A stretch of 56,054 nt of DNA from Streptomyces sp. 549 (GTDB taxonomy: Bacteria > Actinomycetota > Actinomycetes > Streptomycetales > Streptomycetaceae). The notes under the pieces are model-generated. The model searched no databases. It saw only the letters and a list, made by a program, of their open reading frames with translations, and had not been told where the DNA came from. Shown here piece by piece: positions 18,986 to 27,516 of this stretch. The first letter of the stretch is position 1, and each line of letters starts with the position of its first letter. The DNA lies in the NCBI RefSeq assembly GCF_030124175.1, contig NZ_JASKMT010000033.1, positions 1 to 56,054 on the forward strand. The letters run 5' to 3'. A program made the translations under genes and the position numbers.

Positions 18986-21748
18986 GTGCTGCTGGTCATC
19001 GCCCTGATCGCGATGATCGCGCTGGCCACCGCGGTCCCCGCGGTGGCCGCGCGTCTGGGGCGCAACACCGGATACCTCCTCGCCGTGGCCTTCGTCGCCG
19101 TCGGTGCGCTGCTGGGCGTGTCCGTGCTCGGCACCCCCGGCGACCAGGCCGTCACCGAGTCCTGGCCCTGGCTGCCCTACCTGGACGCGTCGCTGGCACT
19201 GCGGCTGGACGGGCTGGCCGGGCTGTTCTGCATGCTGATCCTCGGCGTCGGCGCGCTGATCATGGCCTTCTGCGCGCGCTACCTGTCGAAGGACGGCACC
19301 CACACCCAGGTCTACAGCCTGCTGACGCTGTTCGCGCTGGCCATGATGGGCATGGTCCTCGCCGACAACACGGTGCTGCTGCTGGTGTTCTGGGAACTGA
19401 CGACGGTCTGCTCGTTCTTCCTGATCGGCTCGGCCGGGCCGCAGGCGACCGGCGCGGCGGTCAAGGCGTTCCTGGTGAGCGCGGCGGGCGGACTGTCGCT
19501 GCTGGTCGCGGTGGTGCTGCTCACCGTCGTCACCGGCACCACCAACCTCACCGCGGTACTGGCGCAGCGTGATGAGATCCTCGACTCCCCGCTGGCCTGG
19601 CCGATCGGCGCACTGCTGATCATTGCCGCGTTCACCAAGTCGGCCCAACTGCCCTTCCACTCCTGGCTGCCGGGCGCGATGGCGGCCATCACCCCGGTCA
19701 GCGCCTACCTGCACGCCGCCACCATGGTGAAGGCCGGAATCTACCTGCTGATGCGGTTCTCGCCGCTCTACGGCGGCGTCACCGCCTGGTCGGCGACGCT
19801 GGTCACCGTCGGCCTGGCCACCGCGATCTTCGGCGCGGTGTGGGCGCTGCGGCAGCACGACCTGAAGGCGCTGCTGGCCTACTCCACGGTCAGTCAGCTG
19901 GGCCTGCTGACCGCCGCGATCGGCGTGGGCACGCCCACCGCGATGGCTGCGGCGCTGCTGCACACCGTGGCGCACGCGCTGTTCAAGGCGACGCTGTTCA
20001 TGCTGGTCGGCATCATCGACAAGGAGGCCGGCAGCCGCGACATCCGCGAGCTGTACGGGCTGCGCCGGGTCATGCCGGTCACGGCGGTGGTGACCGGTCT
20101 GGCCGGCCTGTCGTTGGCCGGCGTGCCGGTGCTGCTGGGCTTCGTGAGCAAGGAGTACCTGTTCAAGGCGTTCCTGCAGGCGGACTTCGCGCCCTGGGCG
20201 GCGCCGGCGGCGACCGCCGCGGCGATAACCGCCTCGGCCCTGACGTTCGCCTACGGTCTGCGCATCTTCTACGGCGCCTTCGCCGGTCCCTCACCGCGCC
20301 ACCTGTACGAGCCGGGCTGGTCGTTCCTCGCTCCGGCGGCCGTGCCGGCCGCGCTGGGACTGCTGCTGGGGCCCGGGGTGCCGCTGCTGGACCGCATAGT
20401 GGGCCGCGCACTGTCGGACATACAGCCCGACGCGGGCTCCCCGCGCTTCGAGGTGTGGCCGGGCTTCACCCTGGAGGTGGCCATGTCCGCGGTCACCATC
20501 AGCGCCGGGCTGCTGCTGTTCCTCGCCCGGGCGCCGGTGGAACGGGGGCTGCTGGCCATCCCGGTGGCGGACTCCCTCTTCGAGCGGCTGCGGGACCGGG
20601 TGCTGTGGCTGGGCGCCCTCGTGGGCCGGCCCGAGCGCACCTCGGCGTCCGCCCCGCACCTGGTGCGGCCGGTCGCAGCCCTGGTCGTGCTGGGTGTGGT
20701 CGGCGTCGTCACGCTGAGCGGCGCGCCCACCGCCGACGCCTCGGTGGTCTCGGCACTGGACTGGCCCGTGCTGGTGCTGGTCGGGCTGCTGGTGGCGGGC
20801 CTGGTGTGGACGGCGTCGGCGCTGGCCGCGCTGGCCATGCTGGGCCTGGCCGGCCTGCTGGTGGCGGTGTGGTTCCTGCTGGCCGGCGCGCCGGACGTGG
20901 CGCTGACGCTCGTCCTGGTCGAGACCCTGACCGCGGTGGTCGCCATGCTGGTGATGACCGGGCTGCCGGGCCGCTTCGCGCGGCGCCGCAGCAGGCCGGT
21001 GGCCGCGGCCGGCACGGTGGCCGTCGCCACCGGTGTGCTCGCCACCGCGGCGACGCTCGTCTTCACCAGCGGGCGCGACCTCTCCCTGGCCGGTGACTAC
21101 TTCCTGCGCAACGCCAAGGACGCCACCGGCGGCAGCAACGTCGTCAACACCGTGCTGGTGGACTTCCGCGCCCTGGACACCCTGGGTGAGGCGGCCGTGC
21201 TGGGCGTGGTCACACTGGGGCTGCTGATGCTGCTGGGTTCACGCGACGTGCCCGGCTCGGAGCGCCCGCCGACCGCTGCGGACGGCCTCATCCTCCAGCA
21301 GACCAGCCGAATCCTGGGACCGCTGATGGCCGTGCTGTCCGTCTACCTGTTCGCCCGCGGGCACTACCAGCCCGGCGGCGGATTCATCGCGGCCCTCGTC
21401 GGCGGCACCGCCGTGGCGCTCAGCTACCTCGCCCACGGCCGGGTTCCCGGCAGCCGCAGCCGGTTCCTGCGGCCGACCCACCTCACGGCGGCCGGACTGC
21501 TGATCAGCCTGGCCACCCCGCTGCTGGCCATGGCCACCGGGCGGGCGTTCTTCACCCCGCTGCAGGCCGACCTCACCGTGCCGCTGCTGGGCCCGGTGCA
21601 CCTGACCACCTCGCTCGTGTTCGACGTCGGCATCTACCTGCTGGTCTTCGGGCTGGCGCTGACCGCGGTGGACCGGCTGGGCAACGGGCTGCCCGCCGAC
21701 GCCGCGACGACGCCCGCCCGGCAGCCCGCCCAGGGAGGCCCGTCATGA
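18986..21748 (+). CDS. mrpA: Mrp antiporter subunit A with fused MrpB domain
   Basis: 920 residues, GTG after GAGGAGG. Residues 1-460: complex-I-like proton-translocating module with FTKSAQLPFHSWLPGAM, ITPVSAYLHAATMVKAGIYLL and HDLKALLAYSTVSQLG. About 600-690: DUF4040 segment (GAPDVALTLVLVETLTAVVAMLVMTGLP). About 765-905: complete MrpB domain (TSRILGPLMAVLSVYLFARG, PGGGFIAALVGG). So A and B are one chain and no separate mrpB exists. Largest subunit of the Na+(K+)/H+ antiporter, in the plasma membrane. The stop overlaps mrpC by 4 bp. Confidence 0.95.
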   Translation: MLLVIALIAMIALATAVPAVAARLGRNTGYLLAVAFVAVGALLGVSVLGTPGDQAVTESWPWLPYLDASLALRLDGLAGLFCMLILGVGALIMAFCARYLSKDGTHTQVYSLLTLFALAMMGMVLADNTVLLLVFWELTTVCSFFLIGSAGPQATGAAVKAFLVSAAGGLSLLVAVVLLTVVTGTTNLTAVLAQRDEILDSPLAWPIGALLIIAAFTKSAQLPFHSWLPGAMAAITPVSAYLHAATMVKAGIYLLMRFSPLYGGVTAWSATLVTVGLATAIFGAVWALRQHDLKALLAYSTVSQLGLLTAAIGVGTPTAMAAALLHTVAHALFKATLFMLVGIIDKEAGSRDIRELYGLRRVMPVTAVVTGLAGLSLAGVPVLLGFVSKEYLFKAFLQADFAPWAAPAATAAAITASALTFAYGLRIFYGAFAGPSPRHLYEPGWSFLAPAAVPAALGLLLGPGVPLLDRIVGRALSDIQPDAGSPRFEVWPGFTLEVAMSAVTISAGLLLFLARAPVERGLLAIPVADSLFERLRDRVLWLGALVGRPERTSASAPHLVRPVAALVVLGVVGVVTLSGAPTADASVVSALDWPVLVLVGLLVAGLVWTASALAALAMLGLAGLLVAVWFLLAGAPDVALTLVLVETLTAVVAMLVMTGLPGRFARRRSRPVAAAGTVAVATGVLATAATLVFTSGRDLSLAGDYFLRNAKDATGGSNVVNTVLVDFRALDTLGEAAVLGVVTLGLLMLLGSRDVPGSERPPTAADGLILQQTSRILGPLMAVLSVYLFARGHYQPGGGFIAALVGGTAVALSYLAHGRVPGSRSRFLRPTHLTAAGLLISLATPLLAMATGRAFFTPLQADLTVPLLGPVHLTTSLVFDVGIYLLVFGLALTAVDRLGNGLPADAATTPARQPAQGGPS

Positions 21749-22224
21749 CCGCCGCGATCCTGGTCGGCGTGCTCGTCGCCGGGGGCGTCTTCCTGATCCT
21801 CCAGCGCGAGATGCTGCGGGTCACCATCGGTTTCGTGCTGCTCGGCCACGCCGTCAACGTGCTGTTCGTCGCCGCGGGCGGCATGGACCGGCGGGAGGCG
21901 CCGCTGCTGGGCGAGAACGGCCCCGGCGAAGCCGCCGACCCGCTGCCGCAGGCCTTCGTGCTCACCGCGATCGTCATCACCTTCGCCATCACCGTCTACC
22001 TGCTCGCCCTGATGCGGGCGGGCGGCCAGGACCAGCCGAGCGGCGGTGAGATCGCCGGCGAACGGCCCCCCACCGCCCCGGAACGCGCCGATCCGGCCGC
22101 CGATCCGTCGGCTGTGCCGTCAGCCGACGCGCCCCCCGGCGCGGCGGACGGGACGGCCGCGGAGCACGGCGAGGCGGGCCCGAGCGGGGACAGCACGGGG
22201 ACGAGCGGGGAGGGGAAGCGATGA
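21745..22224 (+). CDS. mrpC: Mrp antiporter subunit C
   Basis: 159 residues. NuoK-like: three transmembrane segments (about 4-20, 27-45, 70-92) with REMLRVTIGFVLLGHAVNVLFVAAGG and DPLPQAFVLTAIVITFAITVYLLAL. From about residue 98 there is a non-family polar tail rich in Pro, Ala, Gly and acidic residues, about 60 residues long. The start overlaps the mrpA stop and the stop overlaps the mrpD start (ATGA each). Confidence 0.94.
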   Translation: MTAAILVGVLVAGGVFLILQREMLRVTIGFVLLGHAVNVLFVAAGGMDRREAPLLGENGPGEAADPLPQAFVLTAIVITFAITVYLLALMRAGGQDQPSGGEIAGERPPTAPERADPAADPSAVPSADAPPGAADGTAAEHGEAGPSGDSTGTSGEGKR

Positions 22225-23783
22225 GCGGCGCACTGCTGCCACTGGCCGTGGCCGGACCGCTGCTGGCGTCCGGCGCCGCGATCGCCGCCGGACGGCACCG
22301 GGCGGTGGTCCGGGCCCTCGTGCTCGGCACGACCGCCGCCGTGCTGGTGTTCAGCGGCTGGCTGCTGGTGGCCACCTCCGACGGCTCGGTGCTCACCGCC
22401 CGGCTGGGCGGCTGGCCGCCGGGCATCGCCATCGTGTTCGCCGCCGACACCTTCAGCGCGCTGATGCTGGCCGTCACCTCGCTGACCACACTGGCCTGCC
22501 TGGCGTTCGCCGCGGTCGCCGGCGACGACCGGCACCCGCTGTACGGGCCACTCGCCCTGGTGCTGACCACCGGGGTCTACGGCGCGTTCCTCACCGCCGA
22601 CCTGTTCAACCTGTTCGTGCTGATCGAGGTGATGCTGGTCCCCTCGTACGCGCTGCTGACGCTGACCGGCGGCCGGCGCAGAGTGCCCGCGGGCCGCCTG
22701 TACCTGGTCTACAACCTGCTGGCGTCCACGGTCTTCCTGGGCGGACTGGCGATGCTGTACGGCGCCGCCGGCACGGTCAACCTGGGTGAACTGGCCGGTG
22801 CCGCGCAGGACTCCCCGCAGGTGGCCCTGGCCGGCGCGGTCGTGCTGGTGGCGATGGCGGCGAAGGCGTCGGTGGTGCCGCTGCACGGCTGGCTGCCGCG
22901 CACCTACCCGGAGGCGTCCCCGGCGATCACCGCGCTGTTCTCCGGGCTGCTCAGCAAGGTCGGCCTGTACGTGATCATCCGGATCTACTCCGTGCTCTAC
23001 GACGGCGACCAGCGGTTCCTGTGGGTCCTCACGGCCGCCGCGCTGGTGACGATGGTCGTCGGCGTGCTCGGCGCGGTCGGCGAGCAGGGAATGCGGTCCG
23101 TGCTGTCGTTCCACATCGTCAGCCAGATCGGCTACGTGCTGCTGGGCCTGGCCCTGTTCACGCACGCCGGTCTGACCGCGGCCGTGTTCTACCTCGTCCA
23201 GTACATCCTGGTGAAGGCCGCGCTGCTGCTCTGCGCGGGTGTCGTGGAGACCACCTACGGATCGGGGCGGCTCAAGGACGTCGGCGGGCTGAGCAGCCGG
23301 GAGCCGCTGCTGACGGCGGTCTTCGTGGTGGCCGCGCTGTCCCTGGCCGGGCTGCCACCGCTGTCCGGCTTCGTCGCCAAGTTCACCCTGATCAGGGCCG
23401 CCGCCCTCGACGGGGCCTACCTGGCGGTGGGCGTGGCCACAGTGGTCAGCCTGCTGACGCTGCTGTCGATGACCAAGATCTGGAGCATGGTCTTCGCCGG
23501 ACCCACCGTCCTGCCCGCCACCGCCGCCACCACCACCGCAGGCTCCGGCAGCGGGGACGGCGGCGGCTCCCGAGGCGGGGACGGCGGCGGAGGCGGTCCG
23601 GCGGGCGGCGGGCGGGACGACGGGCCGAGGGCACGCACCGTGCTGGTGCTGCCCGCCGCGTTCCTCGCACTGTTCTCGGTGCTGCTCGGCATCGGCGCCG
23701 AGCCGCTGCTCACGTGGGCCGACACGGCGGGCGCCGGACTGGTCGACCCGTCCGGCTGGGTACGGGAGGTGACGGGCCGATGA
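22221..23783 (+). CDS. mrpD: Mrp antiporter subunit D
   Basis: 520 residues with about 14 membrane segments, homologous to NuoM/N. Proton-path segments are visible: DLFNLFVLIEVMLVPSYALL (acidic E), MAAKASVVPLHGWLPRTYPE and ITALFSGLLSKVGLYVIIRI. A Gly/Ser/Asp-rich loop (about 435-470) before the last helix looks like a local expansion. Works with MrpA in the hetero-oligomeric complex. Coupled to neighbours by ATGA overlaps. Confidence 0.95.
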   Translation: MSGALLPLAVAGPLLASGAAIAAGRHRAVVRALVLGTTAAVLVFSGWLLVATSDGSVLTARLGGWPPGIAIVFAADTFSALMLAVTSLTTLACLAFAAVAGDDRHPLYGPLALVLTTGVYGAFLTADLFNLFVLIEVMLVPSYALLTLTGGRRRVPAGRLYLVYNLLASTVFLGGLAMLYGAAGTVNLGELAGAAQDSPQVALAGAVVLVAMAAKASVVPLHGWLPRTYPEASPAITALFSGLLSKVGLYVIIRIYSVLYDGDQRFLWVLTAAALVTMVVGVLGAVGEQGMRSVLSFHIVSQIGYVLLGLALFTHAGLTAAVFYLVQYILVKAALLLCAGVVETTYGSGRLKDVGGLSSREPLLTAVFVVAALSLAGLPPLSGFVAKFTLIRAAALDGAYLAVGVATVVSLLTLLSMTKIWSMVFAGPTVLPATAATTTAGSGSGDGGGSRGGDGGGGGPAGGGRDDGPRARTVLVLPAAFLALFSVLLGIGAEPLLTWADTAGAGLVDPSGWVREVTGR

Positions 23784-24163
23784 GCGAGTGGGTACGGCGG
23801 GCGACCCTGCGGAGCCTCCACGTGGCGGCGTTCCTGGTGGGCTTCGGATACCGCCTGGTCAAGGCGAACCTGACCATGGCGTGGGAGATCCTCACCCCGC
23901 CGAGCGGACTGTCCCCGGCCATCGTGCGGGTGCCGCTGCGCTGCCGCACCGACTTCGAGACCGTCTCGCTCGGCAACCTCATCAACCTGACACCGGGCAC
24001 ACTCACCCTGGAGGTGAGCACCGAGCCGCCCGTGCTCTACGTGCACGGCGCCCACGCCCATGACGTGGAGGCCTTCCGGCAGGGGTTGCGGGAGTTGGAG
24101 ACGCTGATGCTGGTCGCCTTCCGGCCCGCCGACGAGGCCGCCGAACTGCGAAGGAGCACATGA
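23780..24163 (+). CDS. mrpE: Mrp antiporter subunit E
   Basis: 127 residues from the ATG that overlaps the mrpD stop (ATGA); much longer in-frame extensions upstream lie inside mrpD and are not used. Shows the MrpE pattern: N-terminal membrane segment (SLHVAAFLVGFGYRLVKANLTMAWEIL), then IVRVPLRCRTDFETVSLGNLINLTPGT and LYVHGAHAHDVE. Small accessory subunit of the antiporter. Confidence 0.93.
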   Translation: MSEWVRRATLRSLHVAAFLVGFGYRLVKANLTMAWEILTPPSGLSPAIVRVPLRCRTDFETVSLGNLINLTPGTLTLEVSTEPPVLYVHGAHAHDVEAFRQGLRELETLMLVAFRPADEAAELRRST

Positions 24164-24420
24164 TGGTGATCAACGCCGTTCTGGTGGCCCTGACACTGTC
24201 CCTGCTGGTCGCCGTGGCCCGGGTGATCGCCGGACCCACCGCGGCGGACCGCCTGGTGGGGGCCGATTTCGGGTTCGCGGTGTTCGTCGGCGGCCTGGCC
24301 GTACTGGCCGTGCGCCTGGACAGCGCGGCGCTGCTGGACCTGGTACTGGTGGCCGCACTCGTCGGCTTCCTCGCCACGGTCGCGCTGGCCCGCCTCCTCG
24401 AAGCGCGGAGCACGCGGTGA
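24160..24420 (+). CDS. mrpF: Mrp antiporter subunit F
   Basis: 86 residues with three membrane segments. The family segment RVIAGPTAADRLVGADFGFAVFVGGLAVLAV is present (20-50), followed by DLVLVAALVGFLATVALARLLE. In other bacteria MrpF has been linked to cholate/cation efflux. Overlaps mrpE (ATGA) and mrpG (GTGA). Confidence 0.93.
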   Translation: MMVINAVLVALTLSLLVAVARVIAGPTAADRLVGADFGFAVFVGGLAVLAVRLDSAALLDLVLVAALVGFLATVALARLLEARSTR

Positions 24421-24944
24421 TCGCCACCGCGGGCCCGGCCGTGACCACGGCGACGCTCACCGGGAGTGTGCAGACGGTCGCCTCCGACGGGCTGCTGCTG
24501 TTCGGCGGCGCGCTGATCCTGATCGCCGCCGTCGGGCTGCTGCGGCTGCCCGACAGTTACAACCGGGTCAACGCCGTCACCAAGGGCGCCTGCCTGGGCC
24601 TGGTGTGCCTGCTGCTGGGCGCGCTGGTGCGGATGCCGAGCCTGCTGACCGTGCTGACGGTCGCCGTGGCGGTGGTGCTGCAACTCCTGACGCTGCCGAT
24701 CTCCGGCTACGCCGTGGGCCGCGCCTGCTACCGCACGGGCGCCCCGCTGGCAGCGGTGACCCACACCGACGAACTGGGCGACCGGGTGCGGAATCCCCCG
24801 GCCCCCGGTGCACCGGCCGACCCCGGCACGGGGACTGACAGCGAGGCGGGGACTGACAGCGAGGCGGGGACTGGCAGCGGCGCGGACGCGGCCCCTGATC
24901 CGGACGCGGAGGGCGAGCCGCGGGACCGCGGGGCGGGTGCGTGA
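24417..24944 (+). CDS. mrpG: Mrp antiporter subunit G
   Basis: 175 residues, GTG start overlapping the mrpF stop. Core 20-105 has the MrpG/PhaG helices (LLLFGGALILIAAVGLLRLPDSYNRVNAVTKGACLG, then two more segments). The last ~55 residues are a low-complexity Asp/Glu/Gly/Ser tail built partly from three 18-bp DNA repeats; it is longer than the family core needs. Last gene of the antiporter operon, 83 bp before oxyR. Confidence 0.93.
   Translation: MIATAGPAVTTATLTGSVQTVASDGLLLFGGALILIAAVGLLRLPDSYNRVNAVTKGACLGLVCLLLGALVRMPSLLTVLTVAVAVVLQLLTLPISGYAVGRACYRTGAPLAAVTHTDELGDRVRNPPAPGAPADPGTGTDSEAGTDSEAGTGSGADAAPDPDAEGEPRDRGAGA
24830..24883 (+). repeat. Three 18-bp tandem repeats inside mrpG
   Basis: Units 24830-24847 and 24848-24865 are identical (GGGGACTGACAGCGAGGC). 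The third, 24866-24883, differs at three positions. The period is a multiple of three, so copy-number change keeps the frame. Encodes an acidic tail repeat. Confidence 0.9.
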
Positions 24945-25027
24945 GGGGCCCGTCCACGGGGCGGCCCGTAGACTCGTAGCCGACGTCCGCACGGCCGCCC
25001 CCGCGGCCACCGAAGTGAGCACCTGCC

Positions 25028-25990
25028 GTGAGCAAATTCCGCCAGCCCAGCCTTTCGCAGCTCAGAGCCTTCGCCGCGGTCGCGGAACATCTTCACTTCA
25101 GGGAAGCCGCCGCCGACATCGGCATGAGCCAGCCCGCCCTGTCCGGCGCCGTCGCGGCGCTGGAGGAGTCGCTGGGGGTGCAGCTGCTGGAGCGCACCAC
25201 TCGCCGGGTGCTGCTCTCCCCCGCCGGGGAACGGCTCGCCGCGCGGGCCCGCACGGTGCTGGAGGCGGTCGGCGAACTGCTGGAGGAGGCCGAGGCCGCC
25301 CGGGCGCCGTTCACCGGTGTGCTGCGGCTGGGCGTCATCCCGACCTGTGCGCCCTACCTGCTGCCCACCGTGCTGCGGTTGGTGCACCGCAGCTACCCGG
25401 AGCTGGACCTCCAGGTCCACGAGGAGCAGACGGCCTCGCTGCTGGACGGCCTCACCGCCGGGCGCCTGGACCTGCTGCTGCTCGCCGTGCCGCTGGGCGC
25501 GGCCGGGTCGCACGGCATCGCCACCATGCCGCTGTTCGACGAGGACTTCGTGCTGGTGCTGCCGCGCTCGCACGAGCTGGCCGGCCGCCGGGACATCCCG
25601 CGGGCGCGGCTTCGGGACCTCGCCCTGCTGCTGCTCGACGAGGGCCACTGCCTGCGCGACCAGGCGCTGGACATCTGCCGTGAGGCCGGACGCAGCGACG
25701 GCGTGCCGGTGACGACGACGGCCGCCGGCCTGTCCACGCTGGTGCAGCTGGTGGCGGGCGGCATGGGTGTGACGCTGCTGCCGCGGACCGCGTTGCGGGT
25801 GGAGACCGGGCGCAGCGAGTCGCTGGCCACCGGGCGCTTCGCCGCGCCGGCCCCGTCCCGGCGGATCGCGCTGGCCATGCGGTCGGGCACGGCCCGGCAG
25901 CAGGAGTTCGAGGCCTTCGCCGACGCGCTGCGGCAGGAACTGGCGGTACTGCCGGTGCGCCCGGTGGACGCTTCGGGGCGCGAGGGCTGA
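25028..25990 (+). CDS. oxyR: Peroxide-sensing LysR-family regulator OxyR
   Basis: 320 residues, GTG start. N-terminal LysR winged helix (about 8-67; LSQLRAFAAVAEHLHF, MSQPALSGAVAALEESLG). The two redox cysteines of OxyR are C208 and C217 in GHCLRDQALDIC, nine residues apart exactly as E. coli C199/C208. Oxidation to a disulfide by H2O2 activates it. Regulates ahpCD and its own gene in S. coelicolor, where it is divergent from and adjacent to ahpC. Here the antiporter operon lies in between. No clear OxyR site was seen directly upstream of this start. Confidence 0.95.
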   Translation: MSKFRQPSLSQLRAFAAVAEHLHFREAAADIGMSQPALSGAVAALEESLGVQLLERTTRRVLLSPAGERLAARARTVLEAVGELLEEAEAARAPFTGVLRLGVIPTCAPYLLPTVLRLVHRSYPELDLQVHEEQTASLLDGLTAGRLDLLLLAVPLGAAGSHGIATMPLFDEDFVLVLPRSHELAGRRDIPRARLRDLALLLLDEGHCLRDQALDICREAGRSDGVPVTTTAAGLSTLVQLVAGGMGVTLLPRTALRVETGRSESLATGRFAAPAPSRRIALAMRSGTARQQEFEAFADALRQELAVLPVRPVDASGREG

Positions 25991-26104
25991 GCAGCGGCGC
26001 GGGCAAGCGCCGAGTAGCCGTACTCATCCCCGGTCGGGGGCCGCCGGGTGAGACTGCTGCGGTGCTTCCCCTTCGGGCCAGGACCCGCACCGCGGGAGGC
26101 ACTC

Positions 26105-26371
26105 CTACTCTCCCTGCGGCTCGCCACTCACCGGAGCGTCCTCCTCCGGTGTCGCGGGCCGGGCCGGGGGCCGGCCGCGGCGCGGGTGCGGGCGGGCCTC
26201 GCGGGGCAGCCGGCCGGCGTCGGCCAGCGCCCGGCGCAGCAGGTAGTCGACCTGCGCGTTGGTGCTGCGCAGCTCGTCCGCCGCCCACGCGGCCAAGGCG
26301 TCGTGGACGGCGGGGTCGAGCCGCAGCAGCACCTGCTTGCGGGCCGGGCGGCGGGCCGGGCGCTCGGTCAC
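26105..26371 (-). CDS. Small ribbon-helix-helix-like protein
   Basis: 88 residues, ATG overlapping the SPFH stop (26368-26371). Residues 11-52 (KQVLLRLDPAVHDALAAWAADELRSTNAQVDYLLRRALADAG) match a beta-helix-helix DNA-binding fold of the Arc/CopG/HicB kind. The remainder is a disordered basic/acidic tail. Being the second gene of a two-gene operon, it could autoregulate through the palindrome at 27375-27389. Function otherwise unknown. Confidence 0.8.
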   Translation of the reverse strand: MTERPARRPARKQVLLRLDPAVHDALAAWAADELRSTNAQVDYLLRRALADAGRLPREARPHPRRGRPPARPATPEEDAPVSGEPQGE

Positions 26372-27345
26372 TGGTAGAGCGACCCCGAGTTGAGGACCGG
26401 CTGCGGCGCGCGGTCACCGCAGAGCACCACCAGCAGGTTGGAGACCATGGCCGCCTTCCGCTCCTCGTCCAGTTCGACGAAGTCGTTCTCGGTGATCCGG
26501 GCGATGGCCGACTCGACCATGCCGCACGCGCCCTCGACGATCTCCCGGCGGGCGGCGATGATCGCGCCTGCCTGCTGCCGCTGGAGCATCGCGGCGGCGA
26601 TCTCCGGCGCGTAGGCGAGGTGGGTGAACCGCGACTCGACCACCTTCACCCCGGCGGCGCCGACCCGGGCGTCCACCTCGGCGGACAGTTGGTCGGTGAT
26701 GCTCTCGGCGTTGTCCCGCAGCGACAGCTCGCCGTCCGCCTCGTACGGGTAGTTGGTGGCGATGTGGCGCAGCGCGGTCTCGGTCTGGGTGGTGACGAAC
26801 TCCTCGTAGTCGTCCACCGCGAACTTGGCCTGCGCGGTGTCCTCCACCTGCCAGACGACGACCGAGGCGATCTCGATGGGGCTGCCCTTGGCGTCGTTGA
26901 CCTTCAGCACCGCGGTCTCGTGGTTGCGGACCCGGGTGGAGATCTTGCTGCTGCTGGTCAGCGGGTTGACCCAGCGCAGCCCGTCGGTGCGCAGCGTGCC
27001 GACGTAGCGGCCGAAGAGCTGGATGACCCTGGCTTCACCGGGCGCGACCATCTTCACGCCGTTCCAGGCGAGCAGCGAGACCGGCACCAGCAGCACGCCC
27101 AGCACGATCAGCGGGATGCCGAGCGCGGGGGTGTCACCGGGGTCGAATCCGACCAGGACGCCGAGGACGAGCAGACCGATGCCGACGAGCGGTCCGAAGA
27201 CGCCCAGCAGCAGGCCGAAGCCGCCGTTGACGCTGTGGGCGGCCTGCTCCCGGACGGGGGCCTTGGGCATCACCGGTGCGTCGACCGGCAGGTCGGCCGG
27301 GTCCACCGGGTCGTGCGCGGTGCGGTGCTGGGTGCCTTCTGACAT
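26368..27345 (-). CDS. SPFH/Band 7 membrane protein
   Basis: 325 residues, ATG. Two hydrophobic segments (about 43-65 and 72-93) precede an SPFH domain (about 95-290): MVAPGEARVIQLFGRYVGTLRTDGLRWVNP, DAKGSPIEIASVVVWQVEDTAQAKFAVDDYEEFV and VGAAGVKVVESRFTHLAYAPEIAAAMLQRQQA. Oligomeric scaffold proteins of this family organise membrane domains or control proteases; no partner of that kind is here. The downstream RHH gene overlaps its stop. Confidence 0.9.
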   Translation of the reverse strand: MSEGTQHRTAHDPVDPADLPVDAPVMPKAPVREQAAHSVNGGFGLLLGVFGPLVGIGLLVLGVLVGFDPGDTPALGIPLIVLGVLLVPVSLLAWNGVKMVAPGEARVIQLFGRYVGTLRTDGLRWVNPLTSSSKISTRVRNHETAVLKVNDAKGSPIEIASVVVWQVEDTAQAKFAVDDYEEFVTTQTETALRHIATNYPYEADGELSLRDNAESITDQLSAEVDARVGAAGVKVVESRFTHLAYAPEIAAAMLQRQQAGAIIAARREIVEGACGMVESAIARITENDFVELDEERKAAMVSNLLVVLCGDRAPQPVLNSGSLYQ

Positions 27346-27374
27346 GGGGTCCCCCGTCGCGTGCGGTCACTGAA

Positions 27375-27389
27375 CTATCAAAGTGATAG
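27375..27389 (-). promoter_or_regulatory. Palindromic operator-like site upstream of the SPFH gene
   Basis: Perfect inverted repeat CTATCA-AAG-TGATAG, 30 bp upstream of the SPFH ATG. Its GATAGT edge could double as a -10 element on the minus strand. Candidate site for the co-transcribed RHH protein or another repressor. Confidence 0.55.
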
Positions 27390-27401
27390 CACATTAACGT
27401 A

Positions 27402-27450
27402 CGCAGGAAGCCCTGACCAGTGCCGCTCACCGGTCGGGGCTCTCCCTGCG
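27402..27450 (-). terminator. Terminator after the FtsX-type permease gene
   Basis: Inner arms 27409-27418 / 27432-27441 (10 bp, one G-T pair) extended by an outer 6-bp stem 27402-27407 / 27445-27450. Located between the permease stop and the SPFH promoter. Confidence 0.65.
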
Positions 27451-27516
27451 TATGGCGTCGCCGCCGGACGGGAGGCGACGCGCCGGACCGCCGGGACCGG
27501 CGCGCCCACCCGTCGC

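Noticed and set aside
18245..19975. 576-codon minus-strand frame
   Set aside because: Opposite the Usp and mrpA genes; Gln/Arg/His-rich without recognisable features.
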